A DNA stretch of 64,000 nt from CAVPJW01 sp963705525 (lineage in GTDB: Bacteria; Acidobacteriota; Vicinamibacteria; Vicinamibacterales; CAVPJW01). The stretch spans positions 62,001 to 126,000 of the forward strand of contig CAVPJW010000002.1 in assembly GCA_963705525.1 (NCBI GenBank). Direction: 5' to 3'. The notes beneath the pieces were generated by a model. It made no database searches, was not told where the DNA came from, and saw nothing but the letters and a program-made list of their open reading frames with translations. Shown one piece after another: positions 27,863-36,533 of this stretch. Position numbers and translations under genes: made by a program. Within the stretch, counting starts at the first letter, position 1. Each line of letters begins with the position of its first letter.

Positions 27863-28448
27863 GCGCGGCTCACCCGGCCAGTGGCTGTCGCCAAGGCTAG
27901 ACTGCGTGTAAGGCCCTAGGGGCGTATCGCGCCAGGCACGGCTTGAAACCGGCGCGACGCGGGTGAAGAATTGCCGCGGAGAATTCGCAGGGACTAGAAC
28001 CACCGGGCGAGACTTGAGTGCAACACCAACACGTTAGTCCAATAATCGGGGTTCGTCAGGTCTCGCTTGGCCGGGACTCGGTTCGCGACCCACTGTGGAT
28101 TCGCCGGCCGGCTCAGCACGGCGTCGCGCACTGCAAGCTGGTGGACGCCAAATCCGCCGAGTGCGACCCCAGGCGTGGTAGGCCGGTGATCACTCGCGGG
28201 ACGATCCCACCGAGCTACCGTTCTCGTCCCTTTGTTCGGCCTCAAGAGCTGGCGCGCACCTTAGCGACCAAGTCTATTCCGGCCAGACCCATTTGGCCGA
28301 CGAGCGAGGACCGGAGAAGTCGGCGATGACACGTGTCGTTGGTTGCGGACTTGCATCCGATGGCTAAGTGGCATCCGTTGTCCTAGGGTGTAGTAGAGTT
28401 TCCTGTTCCATCTGCCGACCGTCGCCAGTTTTTCATTTTGGGTGGCCT
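27863..28448. other. Intergenic region with possible remnant of an outer-membrane protein (27994-28245, -)
   Basis: No intact gene. On the minus strand a short frame ending at 27994 reads RDLTNPDYWTNVLVLHSSLARWF. The alternating residues and terminal Phe resemble the last strand of an outer-membrane barrel, so this may be the 3' stub of a lost gene. The rest shows nothing. A ribosome-site-like GGGTGG lies just before the next gene. Confidence 0.3.
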
Positions 28449-29741
28449 ATGTTTAGCCTTCGCCGCCTTTTTCAAAGATCAAAGCGAACACCTCCGCACC
28501 CCTCGGTCGAGCAGGCGAGGGAAGTATTCACACGACGGTTACGAGAGGTAGGCACGGGCCCGCTGGTCGATGAAGTCCTCGAAGCGCTGAAGGCATCGGC
28601 TGTCGAGCTTACCGGGGCTGAGACGGGAGGCATCATGCGCCTCGATTTGGCTTCGATCGGTTTGACCCTTGATGACTCGGATGCGACTGCCGAGACGACT
28701 TCAACAGGCAGCTTCGTCCTTCCTGAAAGGATTGACGGTTCTTTGCGGCAACGTGGAAGTAGTCCGCATGAATTCGAGGTCACAGCATCACAATCTCCGT
28801 CGGATCGAGGAATCACGATTGCGATACCAATTGGCGCCGAGAGTCCCTCAAAGAGCACCGTCATGGGGAAGACGGGGTCCATCGATCGTACGCAGTTCCA
28901 GTCATTGCTTGTCCGGGCGGATGCTCAACAAGCAGTGGGAATTCTGTACCTTGACGGCCTCGCGCGATCGGTGACGTTCGCCCAAACGGCGCTAGAGAGC
29001 CTCGTAGCCGAGGCCTCGCGCATCATTCGGGATCTCGAGACGGCTGCGCAGATGCAGAAAGCGATTCTGCCGCAGGCTTCACGCTCGGCGACGTCGTTCA
29101 TAGCACATGCCGCTACGATTCCCTGCCACGCGATCGGCGGTGATTTCTTTGAGTATGTAGACTTTTCTTCCGGTGATCTCGGCTTCGCGGTGTGTGATGT
29201 GGCGGGAAAGGGTGTGCCGGCTGCTTTGCTTAGTGCGGTGGTGCTCGGTATCTTTCGAGCGCACTCGCATCTCGGGTTGGGCCCGGCGCAGACGTTGGAG
29301 CGGGTAGGCCGGGAATTGTTACGGCGGCCGATTGATGCGCGTTTTGCCACGATGTTTTACGGCGTGCTGTCGCATGATGGTCGATTGCAGTATTGCAACG
29401 CTGGTCATAACCCACCTATTGTGCTCAGAGGTCAGCACCCTCTTCGCTTGGAACTCGGCGGGCCCGTGCTAGGCGTGTTTGAGGAGTCGACTTACCAGGA
29501 AGGGACAGTTACCCTTGAACCGCGAGACCTTGTCGTTGTGTTTAGCGACGGCGTTACTGAGGCCCTCAGCGCGTCTCAAGAGGAATTCACCGATGAGCGC
29601 CTGGTGTCCTATCTTCAATCGGATGGCAAGACCGAGCCGGCTGAAGTGATCAATGCGATCTTGGCCACGCTCCTTGATTTCTGTCGCGGCGCGAAACAGA
29701 GCGATGATATTACGGTGCTGGCCCTACGTTACCGAGGCTGA
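28449..29741 (+). CDS. PP2C-type (SpoIIE/RsbU) serine phosphatase with GAF-like sensor
   Basis: 430 residues from ATG 28449; the frame is open from 28368. Residues about 15-190 look like a GAF-type sensor (LVDEVLEALKASAVELTGAETGGIMRL, AVGILYLDGL). Residues about 215-430 are the SpoIIE/PP2C phosphatase: HAIGGDFFEY, CDVAGKGVPAALLSAVV, QYCNAGHNPP, VVFSDGVTEA, DDITVLALR, with all metal-binding Asp residues present. Such proteins usually dephosphorylate an anti-sigma-factor antagonist in partner-switch signalling. No antagonist or anti-sigma gene is adjacent. No membrane segment, so a cytoplasmic sensor. Confidence 0.87.
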   Translation: MFSLRRLFQRSKRTPPHPSVEQAREVFTRRLREVGTGPLVDEVLEALKASAVELTGAETGGIMRLDLASIGLTLDDSDATAETTSTGSFVLPERIDGSLRQRGSSPHEFEVTASQSPSDRGITIAIPIGAESPSKSTVMGKTGSIDRTQFQSLLVRADAQQAVGILYLDGLARSVTFAQTALESLVAEASRIIRDLETAAQMQKAILPQASRSATSFIAHAATIPCHAIGGDFFEYVDFSSGDLGFAVCDVAGKGVPAALLSAVVLGIFRAHSHLGLGPAQTLERVGRELLRRPIDARFATMFYGVLSHDGRLQYCNAGHNPPIVLRGQHPLRLELGGPVLGVFEESTYQEGTVTLEPRDLVVVFSDGVTEALSASQEEFTDERLVSYLQSDGKTEPAEVINAILATLLDFCRGAKQSDDITVLALRYRG

Positions 29742-29843
29742 TTTCCACGCGTTTGCTGCAGGCCATCCACCGAGCGTTATCAATTGTTGAGCACGTGAGG
29801 AGGCGAGCGCGGTGTGAGGGCAGGACGGCCCTGGAGACCGTAA

Positions 29844-30446
29844 TCAATGTCGGACTGATTTTGAGCGAGCCGCGACGTCTTGACAAGCGAGAAGCCGTTG
29901 CCACAAGACTGGTGACGGCTTTCTCTTTCGCGATTCCCACTGATAGATGACAGCTTTGCCTGCCGCGCCGATCCGATGCGCCAGTTCGCCTTGGGTGAGT
30001 CGTAGTCGACCACGGAGATTCCGAACCCTGACGTCGTAATCGTCGGGCACCATTGGCAATGGCGGAGGGCACGCGCGCTGCCCGCCAAAGCGACGGTAGT
30101 GCGTCGCGAGAAACCGCTCGCCCGCCTCGCGTGACGCTAGGCCAATGGGCCGTCCGAAGACCGACCTCACCCGGAAGTGGGCGTCGAGCCGCCCAGTTCG
30201 CGCTGCGGCCTGCAACGTGCGTAGGTGCACGTGCAACTCCGTGGCGAGCTGACTAAGCGGCAAGAGCTCGGACTGACGCAGGTGCCTCGCCACCGCCGCC
30301 CGCGCACGGTGCAGAAGCGGAATAGGCACTGGTTGTCGGCTACTGTCATAAGGGCGCAGTGTTTCGAGCGGTACCGACAACAGAGCAGCGAATGCGCGTT
30401 GTCCTACGCCGATGGAGAGACGCAGTTCGCGCAGCTCGTTGCTCAT
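29844..30446 (-). CDS. Triple-HTH DNA-binding protein, copy 2
   Basis: 200 residues from ATG 30446 (MSNELRELRLS). Same three helix-turn-helix units as copy 1: XRE-like (IGVGQRAFAALLSVPLETLR), MerR-like (LSQLATELHVHLRTLQAAARTGRL) and XRE-like (LRLTQGELAHRIGAAGKAVIYQWE). Similarity to copy 1 is strong through SPVLWQR and then stops. Its leader is also duplicated, but the matching tRNA-Arg has been pushed away by an IS481-type insertion. Both copies are intact, which suggests both are or were under selection. Confidence 0.75.
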   Translation of the reverse strand: MSNELRELRLSIGVGQRAFAALLSVPLETLRPYDSSRQPVPIPLLHRARAAVARHLRQSELLPLSQLATELHVHLRTLQAAARTGRLDAHFRVRSVFGRPIGLASREAGERFLATHYRRFGGQRACPPPLPMVPDDYDVRVRNLRGRLRLTQGELAHRIGAAGKAVIYQWESRKRKPSPVLWQRLLACQDVAARSKSVRH

Positions 30447-30672
30447 GTCGAGCACACCATGCCATTCGGCTTGGCTCTCCGTAAAGCGACCTCCGGAATA
30501 CATGGCCGGTGATCGCCGCCGATTTCGACTCTCATCGCGGGTTCAAAATCACCTGAATCAGCCTGAAGCCGCCTCGAGCGCGTCGAAACTGCCCAACCCG
30601 GGACCGGTCACTTTTTTCGATGTGTGTTCGCCCAGAGTTTTCCTGGTGGGGAGAAATCGGCGAATTCTCTTG
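29905..30672 (-). repeat. Duplicated unit, copy 2 (HTH gene and leader, tRNA part displaced)
   Basis: Partner of 25585-26440. Identity extends through the leader to about AAATCGGCGAATTCT, after which the IS begins. On the far side of the IS the homology resumes just before the tRNA-Arg at 31970. The insertion therefore split an already duplicated unit. Confidence 0.78.
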
Positions 30673-30698
30673 TCCTTCCTGAGAGATAGGTAACACGG

Positions 30699-31956
30699 TA
30701 TTCCGGACACATGGGTGACACTTTTGCCCCTTCAGAGGAGGGGGCATGCCTTGGAAGGAGTGTCACATCATGGACGAGCGGCTCCGGTTTGTCGCCCGCC
30801 TGCTCGAGGGCGAGAAGATGGCGCCCCTGTGCGCCGAGTTCGGGATCTCGCGGAAGACCGGCTACAAGGTTTTCGATCGCTACAAAGACTGCGGGGTGCA
30901 GGCATTCAGCGACCGCACCCGGCGGCCGCATCGCCAGGCGAATCGGCTGCCGGCGCCGATCGAGGCGACGATCGTCCGCCTGAAGCGCGAGTACCCGGGC
31001 TGGGGGGCGCCGAAGATCCGCGAGAAGCTGCGCCAGCCGTTCACGGGCCCGCACCTGCCGGCGATCAGTACGGTCCACGCGGTGCTCGATCGGCACGGCC
31101 TGGTGCACCGGCGACGACGGCGGCGCCACACGGCGACGGGCACCGCGCTGTCGCGGCCGACCGACCCGAACGCGCTGTGGTGCGCCGACTACAAGGGCGA
31201 GTTCATGCTCGGGAATCGGCGGTACTGCTACCCGCTGACGATCACCGACTTCGCCAGCCGGTATCTGCTGACCTGCGAGGCTCTGACCACGACCCAGGAG
31301 ACATTCGCCTTCACCGTCTTCGACGGACGTTCAAGGAGTTCGGGCTGCCGCAGGTGATCCGGACCGACAACGGGGTGCCGTTTGCCTCGGCGCACGCCCT
31401 CTACGGGCTCAGCAAGCTGGCCGTCTGGTGGCTTCGCCTCGGGATTCAGATCGAGCGCATCAAACCGGGTCATCCGCAACAGAACGGCCGGCACGAGCGG
31501 ATGCATCTGACGCTCAAAAAGGAAGCCACCAAGCCGGCCGCGGGGAACGTCCTCCAGCAGCAGGCCCGCTTCGATGCGTTCGTCGAGCAGTACAACCAGG
31601 AGCGGCCGCACCAGGCCTTGGACATGAAAGTCCCGGCCGAGGTCTACGCGCGGTCACTGCGCGTCTATCGTGGCCTGGAGGACCTGACCTACCCGTTCCA
31701 TGACCAGACGATCGCCGTCACCCACTGCGGCCGGATTTGCTTCAAGGGCCGGAAGGTGAATCTCAGCCAGGTGTTTGCGGGACAGAATGTGGGCGTTACG
31801 CAGGTCGGCGAGCGGATCTGGCTCGTCTCCTTCATGCACTACGATTTGGGCTATTTCGATGATCAGACGTGCCGGCTCGAACCGATCGACAATCCGTTTG
31901 GGCCGAACGTGTTACCTATGTCTTCGGAATAAACTGTCACCCATGTGACCGGAATA
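30699..31956 (+). mobile_element. IS481-family insertion sequence (inactive)
   Basis: About 1.26 kb with inverted ends: the left end contains TATTCCGGACACATGGGTGA and the right end the inverted TCACCCATGTGACCGGAATA, matching with few differences. Next to each end is a second, similar unit (GGTAACAC left; GTGTTACC inside right), giving tandem end repeats. Exact boundaries and the target duplication are uncertain. It carries one frameshifted transposase gene and sits between the leader and the tRNA of HTH unit copy 2. Confidence 0.82.
30746..31932 (+). pseudogene. IS481-type DDE transposase, frameshifted
   Basis: N-terminal part (30746 to about 31320): HTH (MAPLCAEFGISRKTGYKVFDRY) and the first catalytic Asp in LWCADYKGEF. 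The second part, in another frame to 31932, reads RTFKEFGLPQVIRTDNGVPF (second Asp), HPQQNGRHERMHLTLK (Glu) and a C-terminal domain with VSFMHYDLGYFD. The break is at about 31315-31330, within FAFTVF to RTFKEFG, and equals one missing base. No slippery heptamer is seen, so this looks like inactivation and not programmed shifting. Confidence 0.85.
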
Positions 31957-31969
31957 GACCGGAAACAAG

Positions 31970-32046
31970 TGGCGCGCCCGGCAGGACTCGAACCTGCGAC
32001 CCCCGGCTTAGAAGTCCCATGTTCTATCCAACTGAGCTACGGGCTC
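31970..32046 (-). tRNA. tRNA-Arg (TCT)-like, copy 2, probably att-derived
   Basis: 77 bases with CCA end, same 3' half as copy 1, and D-loop AGTTGGA. The acceptor stem has one mismatch at the second pair (5' GAGCCCG against 3' CGGGCGC), and the anticodon stem has the same poor pairing as copy 1. It lies 220 bases before the integrase that reads toward ssrA. Shared defects in both copies suggest a common recombinant origin. Confidence 0.72.
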
Positions 32047-32265
32047 CCTCCTCGCTCGCGCCCAAGTGCTTCGCAGTCACCATCTACTGTAGCAGTTGCC
32101 AGTGCCCGTTCTGGGTGCCGGCGCGCCCACCTGTCGCCATTGCTTCGCCCGATCTATTGACCTTGCTGCGGGCTGGCTCCTGAGCGAATGTGTGGACATC
32201 GGCTCAACCGCCCGCATGGGGGTGCGATCCGGTGAGGCTTGTTAGCCACACACAAGCAGAAACCG

Positions 32266-33597
32266 ATGAGCGTGACGCTGAGGCAATGCGACGGGACGGA
32301 CAACGTGTGGGAGGTGGACATTCGCATCCTCTTCCCCGACGGGAGCAAGCTGCGAGAACGACGGCAGGCGCCAGTCGTTGGAAAGGCCGCTGCACGACGA
32401 TGGGCCCAGGAGCGTGAGCGCGTGCTCCTCAAAGAGGGAAAGCCGAAGCGACAGTCCCTGGCTCCGCGGGAGGTGCCCACACTGAAGGAATTTGCGCCGC
32501 GATTTCTCGAGGGGTACGTCAAGGCGAACCAGCACAAGCCGAGCGGAATCGCGGCGAAGGAAGCGATCATCCGCCTGCACCTACTTCCACGATTCGGAGC
32601 GATGCGGCTCGACGAGATCACGACGGAAGACGTGCAGCGGTTGAAAGCCGCGCTGGTGAAGAAGTCCGGGAAGACGGTGAACAACATCCTCAGCGTGCTG
32701 AATGTGCTGCTGAAGACGGCGCAGGAGTGGAATGTCATCGAGCGTCGCCCATGCGCGATCAAGGTCGTGCGGACGATGATGGCCGACGCAACGTTTCACA
32801 GCTTCGAGGCCTTTGAGAGATTGGTGCAAGCCGCGCGTGAGACCGACGACATGGCGTATCTGATCGTGCTGCTGGGCGGCGAAGCAGGGCTGCGGTGCGG
32901 CGAGATGATGGCGCTGGAATGGAAGGACGTGGATCTCACGAAGGGTCGTCTGTGCGTGGCTCGGTCCGAGTGGAAGGGCCACGTCACGGCCCCCAAGGGT
33001 GGGCGGGTGCGCCACGTGCCGCTCACGTCACGTCTCGCAGAGGCGCTGCGCGGGGCCCGTCACTCACGACACGCCAGGGTCCTGATTGATCACGACGGCC
33101 AGCCGCTGACACAGAAGGTCGTGCAGGGGATCATGCGACGCGTGGCCCGGCGCGCCAAGGTGCAGAAGGGAGTGCACATCCTCCGTCACACCTTCTGCTC
33201 GCACTTGGCCATGCAAGGCGCACCCTCGCGCGCCATTCAGGAACTCGCGGGACACCGGGATCTGGGCACGACACAGCGGTACATGCACCTGAGCCCGGCC
33301 GCGTTGGAGGCGGCCATCCGCCTGCTCGAGCGCAACGAACCCTGGCAGTCGTGGAGCCAGTGGGGAGGCGGCGGGAACTTCGGGCTGAAATGCCCGAAAC
33401 ACGCGAAGAAATTGGTGGAGGCGGCGGGAGTCGAACCCGCGTCCGAAAGTACGTCGCCGGGGGACCACTACATGCGTGTCCGCATCCGAAATTTCATCCC
33501 CACCGTCAGGACGCGGCCAAAAGCGGCGGAGACTAGCCCCGAATTGTCTCGTGCCCGGCCGTCAGGGCGGCAACCGGAAACCAGCCTGCTGTCATGA
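32266..33597 (+). CDS. Tyrosine integrase whose C-terminus reads into antisense tmRNA
   Basis: 443 residues from ATG 32266 (MSVTLRQCDGT). N-terminal AP2-like/core-binding part, then a catalytic domain with Arg in AGLRCGEMMALEW, His and Arg in HILRHTFCSHL, His in AGHRDLGTTQRY with the nucleophile Tyr. The normal protein should end near HAKK (about residue 385). Instead the frame continues for about 60 residues (starting LVEAAGVEPAS) across the antisense of ssrA, stopping at 33597. This arrangement is what is left when an element integrates at the 3' end of tmRNA. The enzyme looks intact and marks the right end of a genomic island. Confidence 0.87.
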   Translation: MSVTLRQCDGTDNVWEVDIRILFPDGSKLRERRQAPVVGKAAARRWAQERERVLLKEGKPKRQSLAPREVPTLKEFAPRFLEGYVKANQHKPSGIAAKEAIIRLHLLPRFGAMRLDEITTEDVQRLKAALVKKSGKTVNNILSVLNVLLKTAQEWNVIERRPCAIKVVRTMMADATFHSFEAFERLVQAARETDDMAYLIVLLGGEAGLRCGEMMALEWKDVDLTKGRLCVARSEWKGHVTAPKGGRVRHVPLTSRLAEALRGARHSRHARVLIDHDGQPLTQKVVQGIMRRVARRAKVQKGVHILRHTFCSHLAMQGAPSRAIQELAGHRDLGTTQRYMHLSPAALEAAIRLLERNEPWQSWSQWGGGGNFGLKCPKHAKKLVEAAGVEPASESTSPGDHYMRVRIRNFIPTVRTRPKAAETSPELSRARPSGRQPETSLLS

Positions 33598-33766
33598 CAT
33601 CCAGTCCCGCCCCACAGGCGAGAACGGGGTGGACGTCGCTGCTTAATTAAGCAGCGAGTGCGTACTGCGTATTCGCAGTTAGGTTGTTTTCCACCGGATT
33701 AACGAGTCGATGGCGCTCGGCATGCGTCCCGCGATCCAGCACCCCCGTCGAAACCGTATCGCCCCC
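33413..33766 (-). ncRNA. ssrA: Transfer-messenger RNA (tmRNA)
   Basis: 354 bases. The 5' end GGGGGCGATACGGTTTCGAC pairs with the 3' CGCCTCC before ACCA, forming the tRNA-like acceptor. The T-arm reads GGTTCGACTCC. The tag reading frame gives NNLTANTQYALAA followed by two stops, matching the usual ALAA degradation tag, with a hairpin (GCAGCG) right after. It rescues stalled ribosomes. Its 3' end is the attachment site for the integrase that overlaps it on the other strand. Confidence 0.95.
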
Positions 33767-33983
33767 ACAGAAGATGTCGCGCGGACGCCCTCGCTCGAGG
33801 TCCGCGCGACCCGCAAACCACCATTGTAGGGCACCCGGCCATGGCAGTCAAACCATTAGAAATATTGAGGTTATTGGCTGACTCCGGCCTTGACCTTCGC
33901 CATCCGAACTCTCATAATGCTCCTCATCCGATAGAACGGAAGGAGGAACGGATCGACGCGTCGCTAGAGATCTGACTGATCCC

Positions 33984-36368
33984 ATGGTCCGCCTGGTTTC
34001 CCTCGGCTGCAAAGTCCTGGGTCGCTCGACTGCCGTCCTGGCGCTCGCGCTGGTCCCGTCGCCAGCCGGATTTCACACGCTCGCCCATCGCGCACCACGT
34101 CCGTCGGCGGCTGCCTCGAGCGCCGCACTGCAGGCGCCGTTTCCATCCGATTTCTCACGCCTCTGGCTCGTGCCCACCGAAGAAGCGAAGCGGACGCTGG
34201 CACGATCCGGCGCGTTCGCAAGATTCGCCGCCGGCATCCGGAACATGGAGTCTGGTCGCTTCGCTGAAGCCATGCCGCTTTTGAGCACGCCCGAGCTCGC
34301 CGCGACGCCCCTTGCCGACTACGGGGTGTACTCCACGGCGATCGCCCAGCTGAAGCTGGGCCGCACGGCGGATGCACGGGAAACGCTCGACGCGCTCGCC
34401 AAGAAACACCTCGCCGGATATCTCGCCGAGGCCGTGCCGCTTCAGCAGGCCGAGGTGGCCGAGGCGCTGAACGATCCCCAGTTCGCGCTCGCGATCTACG
34501 AACGGCTCGCGCAGACGAAAACGACGACACCCGAGGATGTGTGGATGCGGCTGGCCCGCGCCGCAGAGGCGAGCCAGGACCGCGGCCGCGCGAGTCAGGC
34601 GTACGCGCGTGTCTACTATGAATTTCCGCTATCCGATCGGGCGCTCGAAGCGCAGGGCGAGCTGCAGCGACTCGGCATGAGTGCGCTGCCCGGCATGACC
34701 GAGGACGAACGCTACCGGTTCGATCTGGGCCGGGCGGAACGCCTGTTTGGCGCGAGGAAATACACCGAGGCCCGCAGTGCGTTCGAACGAATCCGGCCGA
34801 TGAGCGACGACGACCGTGAGCTCGTGTCGCTCCGCCTTGCGGAATCCGACAACTACCTTCGGCGCTACCGTGCCGCACGCGATGGACTCGCCCCATTTCA
34901 GGAGCGCGCGTCACGCCTGGCTGAGGCGCGATTCTTCTATCTGACGGCGACCCGCGAGTTGGGCGATCACGACGAGTACGTGCGGCTCGCGCGAACACTC
35001 GTCGACCAGTTCCCTGACAGTCCGTGGGCCGAGGAAACACTGAACAACCTCGCGACGCACTACATCCTGGTGAATGACGATCCGCAGGCCGATGCAGTGT
35101 TTCGCGAGCTGAGCGCACGGTTTCCAAGCGGTCGATACGCGGAGCGCGCATCATGGAAGGCGGGATGGTGGTCGTACAAGAACGGCCGCTTCGCGGAGTC
35201 GGCGTCCATCTTCGAATCCGCCGCGTCGGCGTACTCACGATCAGATTACCGGCCTTCCTATCTCTACTGGGCAGCACGCGCGCGCGATCGGCTGGGCGAT
35301 CCCGCGTCGGCGAACGATCGCTACGCGGTCGTCACAACCGACTACCTGAACTCCTACTACGGCCGGCTCGCGACCAGAATCCTCCGCGACCGGAAGGACC
35401 GGCGCGCCGAGGGTGTTCGCGCGATGCCGGATACGTCCACCGAAGGGCTGCCGAAGAGCGGCGGTTCCGGCGCCGGGGACACCGACCTGCCGCCGAATGC
35501 GGATCTGATCCGACTCCTCCTCTCGCTCGATCTGGACGAGCAGGCTGCCGACGAGATGGTGTACGCCCAACGCGTGTGGGGCGAATCGCCTGTCGTCCAG
35601 GCCACGCTGGCGTGGACCTACTCTCACGACGGAGATTTGCGGCGCGGCATCTCCGCGATGAAGAAAGCCTATCCACAGTACATGGCGGCCGGAGGCGAGC
35701 AGCTGCCGCCGGACTTGCTGAAGGTTGTCTTTCCCCTGAACTACTGGTCGCTGATCCGTCGCAACTCGCTCAGCTACGAGCTCGACCCCTACATGATCGC
35801 GGCGCTCATCGCGCAGGAATCCACCTTCGTGCCCGACATCAGGTCCCATGCGAACGCGATCGGCCTGATGCAGCTCGTACCCGCCACGGGCCGCCGCTAT
35901 GCGAGGACGCTCAAGCTGCGACGGTACACGACGGCGCAGCTCGAGACGCCGGAAACCAACGTCAAGCTCGGCACGGCGTACTTCTCGGATCTGCGCAAGA
36001 AGTTCGGCGGCGATCACTACGCGCTCGCCAGCTACAACGCGGGGGAGTACCGCGTCGCGCGGTGGATCGCCGAGCGGCCCGGTCTCGCCCAGGACGAGTT
36101 CATCGACGACATTCCATTCCCGGAAACGCAGAACTATGTGAAGAAGATCCTGGGCACGTCGGAGGACTACAGACGCCTCTACGCGGGGGAGGCAGACGAT
36201 GCGGCGATGGCGCCGGCTCCGCGCGCACCGGCTCCAGCTGCGGTCAAGACCCCAGCTGTCAAGAAGCCGGCCACCACGAGACCGACGACGACGTCCACCA
36301 AGAAGTCTGCGACAAAGAAGCCCGTCGCGAGCAAGTCGACGACGAAGACGACGAAGAAATCGCGGTAG
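33984..36368 (+). CDS. slt: Soluble lytic murein transglycosylase with TPR-like superhelix
   Basis: 794 residues. Signal peptide (VLALALVPSPAG), then about 530 residues of TPR-like helices (FAEAMPLLSTPELAATPLADY and so on), then the SLT catalytic domain: ALIAQESTF with the catalytic Glu, NAIGLMQLVPATGR, and ALASYNAGEYRV. It cleaves peptidoglycan glycan strands in the periplasm. After about residue 735 there is a tail of Ala, Pro, Lys and Thr (KKPATTRPTTTSTKKSATKK) like a histone H1 tail, absent from classical Slt70. It is the first core gene after the island border at ssrA. Confidence 0.9.
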   Translation: MVRLVSLGCKVLGRSTAVLALALVPSPAGFHTLAHRAPRPSAAASSAALQAPFPSDFSRLWLVPTEEAKRTLARSGAFARFAAGIRNMESGRFAEAMPLLSTPELAATPLADYGVYSTAIAQLKLGRTADARETLDALAKKHLAGYLAEAVPLQQAEVAEALNDPQFALAIYERLAQTKTTTPEDVWMRLARAAEASQDRGRASQAYARVYYEFPLSDRALEAQGELQRLGMSALPGMTEDERYRFDLGRAERLFGARKYTEARSAFERIRPMSDDDRELVSLRLAESDNYLRRYRAARDGLAPFQERASRLAEARFFYLTATRELGDHDEYVRLARTLVDQFPDSPWAEETLNNLATHYILVNDDPQADAVFRELSARFPSGRYAERASWKAGWWSYKNGRFAESASIFESAASAYSRSDYRPSYLYWAARARDRLGDPASANDRYAVVTTDYLNSYYGRLATRILRDRKDRRAEGVRAMPDTSTEGLPKSGGSGAGDTDLPPNADLIRLLLSLDLDEQAADEMVYAQRVWGESPVVQATLAWTYSHDGDLRRGISAMKKAYPQYMAAGGEQLPPDLLKVVFPLNYWSLIRRNSLSYELDPYMIAALIAQESTFVPDIRSHANAIGLMQLVPATGRRYARTLKLRRYTTAQLETPETNVKLGTAYFSDLRKKFGGDHYALASYNAGEYRVARWIAERPGLAQDEFIDDIPFPETQNYVKKILGTSEDYRRLYAGEADDAAMAPAPRAPAPAAVKTPAVKKPATTRPTTTSTKKSATKKPVASKSTTKTTKKSR

Positions 36369-36374
36369 GATAGG

Positions 36375-36530
36375 GGCAAGTCAGGCTACGGGCTCCAGGC
36401 TCCAGGCTCCGGGCTACAGGCTTCACGATCTAAGCTGCGGGCTCCGGGCACGGCCCGTTGCACGCATATGCGGTGCAAATGTTCTTGCTGAAGCCTGTAG
36501 ACCGAAGCCTGTAGCCCAGAGACCCGGCAT
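36375..36530. repeat. Intergenic GGCTCC/AGGCT-type short repeats with inverted arms
   Basis: Repeated short words (GGGCTCCAGGCTCCAGGCT) fill this gap. A perfect 14-base inverted pair, GGGCTACAGGCTTC (36411-36424) and GAAGCCTGTAGCCC (36504-36517), can form a hairpin. The same words recur at about 37725-37812, 40228-40262 and 41225-41262, always between genes. Confidence 0.8.
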
Positions 36531-36533
36531 CCC

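Noticed and set aside
35153..36373. 406-residue plus-strand open frame inside the transglycosylase gene
   Set aside because: Arginine-rich shadow of the real frame, a usual effect in high-GC DNA.
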